Shown here one piece after another: positions 4,868 to 6,690 of a DNA stretch of 6,690 nt. The stretch comes from Gammaproteobacteria bacterium (lineage in GTDB: Bacteria; Pseudomonadota; Gammaproteobacteria; Granulosicoccales; Granulosicoccaceae). Numbering within the stretch: the first letter of the stretch is position 1; each line of letters starts with the position of its first letter. The stretch is from the NCBI GenBank assembly GCA_020444765.1, contig JAGRHW010000196.1, forward strand, positions 1 to 6,690, in the 5' to 3' direction. The notes below the pieces were generated by a model. The model was not told the DNA's origin and searched no databases. It worked only from the letters and a program-made list of their open reading frames with translations. Made by a program: the position numbers and the translations under genes.

Positions 4868-6690
4868 TTATTCGTCTGCATCCGGTGAATCTTCCACATC
4901 GCCCGCCTCATCCGCCAGCGAGTCATCGTCCGGCGTCATGTCGGTCGGCAAGCCGTCATCGGTCGGCGACACCAGGAGCGTTTCGTCCACGTTGCCGGCA
5001 TCTTCGGCGGTAACGATTCGCTCAACCTCGACCAGCTTTTCACTCTCATCCAGACGAATCAAACGCACGCCCTGGGTATTGCGTCCAAGCGTGGAGATTT
5101 CCGAGACCGAAATTCTCACCAGCGTACCGCCATTGGAAATCAGCATAATCTCGTCTTCGTCTCGAATCAGGGTGGCGCCGACCACCTGGCCGTTACGCTC
5201 GGTCGTTTTGATGTCGATGACACCACGGCCGCCGCGGCCTTTGCGCGGATAATCCTCAGCGCGGGTGCGTTTGCCGTAACCGTTGACCGTTGCAGTCAGT
5301 ATATCGCCTTCGTCGACCACGATCAGGCCGATCACGGACTGATCCTCGTCCATGCGAATACCGCGCACGCCAGCGGCGGTACGACCCATGGTCCGCACAT
5401 CGCTCTCGGCAAAACGCATCGCCCGGCCGCCGCTGGAAAGCAGCATGATGTCGCGCTGGCCGTCGGTCAGCGCGACGTCGATCAGATAGTCGTCGATGCG
5501 CAGATCGATCGCAATAATGCCGTTGGCGCGCGGCCGCGAGAAATCCGACAACGGGGTTTTCTTGACCACGCCCCGGCTGGTGGCGAAAAAGACGAATTGA
5601 TCGTCAGGAAAATCGCGCACCGTCAGCACCGCATTAACCCGCTCATTCTCTTCGAGCGGCAGCAGATTGACGATCGGCCGGCCGCGCGAACCTCGGCTGG
5701 CCAGCGGCAGTTCGTAAACCTTTTTCCAGTAGACCTTGCCGACGCTCGTGAAAAACAGCACGGTATCGTGGGTGCTGGCAATAAACAGCTTGTCGATAAA
5801 ATCCTCGTCCTTGACCGCGGTTGCCGAGCGGCCACGACCGCCGCGCCGCTGGGCGCGGTAATCCGACAGGGGTTGCGCCTTGGCATAACCGGCGTGCGAC
5901 AGCGTGACCACGACGTTTTCCTCGGCGATCAGGTCTTCAACCGTCATGGACTCGAAATCGACCTGGATTTCGGTGCGACGCTCATCGCCGTACTGCTCTG
6001 AAATCGCCAGCAATTCCTCGCGGATCACTTCGCGCAGACGCTCAGGGTTTTGCAGAATTTCCAGCAGCTCCTGAATGCGATCCAGAATCTCGCGGTATTC
6101 ATTGACGATCTTGTCCTGTTCCAGACCGGTCAGGCGATGCAGACGCAGATCGAGAATCGCCTGAGCCTGCACCTCGGACAGATGATAGCCGTCGGCCTGC
6201 AGACCGGTGCTGTCGTCAAGCCCTTCCGGACGCGAGGCCGCGGCGCCGGCGCGTTGCAGCATGTCGGACACGACACCCGGCTCCCAGACCCGCTCGACCA
6301 GTTTGACCTTGGCCTCGGCCGGGCTCGGTGACTCCTTGATCAGCTGGATGACCGGATCGATATTGGCCAGCGCCACCGCCAGACCTTCCAGCACATGCGC
6401 TCTTTCACGCGCACGGCGCAGCAGATAGATCGTTCTGCGCGTCACCACCTCGCGGCGATGCCGGATAAAGGCGTCGAGCACTTCCTTGAGATTGAGCAAC
6501 CGCGGCTGGCCGTCGATCAGGGCCACCATATTGATACCGAACACCGTTTGCAGTTGCGTCTGCTTGTACAGATTGTTCAGCATGACTTCACCGGAATCAC
6601 CGCGCCGCAGCTCGATGACCATGCGCATGCCGTCCTTGTCGGACTCGTCGCGCAGTTCGGTGATGCCTTCGATCTTTTTCTCCTTGACCA
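4868..6690 (-). CDS. gyrA: DNA gyrase subunit A, C-terminal two-thirds (cut by window edge)
   Basis: GyrA is the DNA-cleaving and DNA-wrapping half of the A2B2 gyrase that introduces negative supercoils. The 606 residues visible correspond to roughly residue 280 onward of E. coli GyrA. The catalytic tyrosine and quinolone-resistance region lie outside. The fragment opens with [20 protein letters not shown] and continues through the coiled-coil/dimer-gate part ([17 protein letters not shown], [20 protein letters not shown]) to the C-terminal beta-pinwheel. The GyrA box QRRGGRG (5831-5851), required for DNA wrapping, is intact. A box-like RKGRGGRG occurs again in a later blade (5222-5245). The tail is strongly acidic, with 14 Asp/Glu and no basic residue in the last 30, as in the regulatory tail of E. 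coli GyrA. The ATG at 6628 is internal, since the frame stays open and GyrA-like to the edge. The next gene, pheA, is unrelated in function. Confidence 0.98.
   Translation of the reverse strand, partial: VKEKKIEGITELRDESDKDGMRMVIELRRGDSGEVMLNNLYKQTQLQTVFGINMVALIDGQPRLLNLKEVLDAFIRHRREVVTRRTIYLLRRARERAHVLEGLAVALANIDPVIQLIKESPSPAEAKVKLVERVWEPGVVSDMLQRAGAAASRPEGLDDSTGLQADGYHLSEVQAQAILDLRLHRLTGLEQDKIVNEYREILDRIQELLEILQNPERLREVIREELLAISEQYGDERRTEIQVDFESMTVEDLIAEENVVVTLSHAGYAKAQPLSDYRAQRRGGRGRSATAVKDEDFIDKLFIASTHDTVLFFTSVGKVYWKKVYELPLASRGSRGRPIVNLLPLEENERVNAVLTVRDFPDDQFVFFATSRGVVKKTPLSDFSRPRANGIIAIDLRIDDYLIDVALTDGQRDIMLLSSGGRAMRFAESDVRTMGRTAAGVRGIRMDEDQSVIGLIVVDEGDILTATVNGYGKRTRAEDYPRKGRGGRGVIDIKTTERNGQVVGATLIRDEDEIMLISNGGTLVRISVSEISTLGRNTQGVRLIRLDESEKLVEVERIVTAEDAGNVDETLLVSPTDDGLPTDMTPDDDSLADEAGDVEDSPDADE

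Noticed and set aside
6626..6628. ATG at 6628 as the gyrA start
   Set aside because: The frame remains open and clearly GyrA-like to the window edge, so this is an internal methionine of a truncated view.

Overview
The window is a stretch of bacterial chromosome from a non-enteric gammaproteobacterium. It is read entirely from the minus strand in the order gyrA (3' two-thirds) – pheA – tyrA – aroA – cmk – rpsA (5' third). The protein sequences, the free-standing TyrA (not fused to chorismate mutase as in enterics), the chorismate mutase–prephenate dehydratase fusion, the class II-type AroA and the gene order all resemble the mixed-function aromatic 'supraoperon' known from Pseudomonas-like and Chromatiales-like gammaproteobacteria. 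The exact family or genus cannot be fixed from this window.

Layout from right to left, the direction of transcription: gyrA enters at the right edge without its N-terminus and ends at 4868. A 158-bp spacer (4710-4867) rich in nested inverted repeats follows. Then come pheA, tyrA, aroA and cmk, packed with gaps of 6 bp, a 1-bp overlap and 1 bp, so they are almost certainly one translationally coupled message. cmk ends inside an intrinsic-terminator-like hairpin. A 145-bp spacer (578-722) with three hairpins separated by A/U-rich stretches leads to rpsA, which leaves the window at the left edge after 192 codons.

The genes combine late aromatic biosynthesis with core growth functions. AroA makes EPSP on the way to chorismate. 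PheA turns chorismate into prephenate and phenylpyruvate, and TyrA commits prephenate to tyrosine. Cmk recycles CMP/dCMP, S1 loads mRNA on the ribosome, and GyrA supercoils DNA.

The unusual parts are non-coding or organisational. serC and hisC, the two aminotransferase genes that commonly interleave this cluster, are both absent. The serC slot holds a spacer with a 7-bp outer and a 10-bp inner stem, and its loop can pair with downstream bases. The rpsA leader carries tandem hairpin/U-tract elements and three copies of ACGGA. pheA and tyrA lie in the same frame, separated by a single UGA, and tyrA has no visible Shine-Dalgarno. No mobile element, CRISPR array, tRNA or rRNA was seen.
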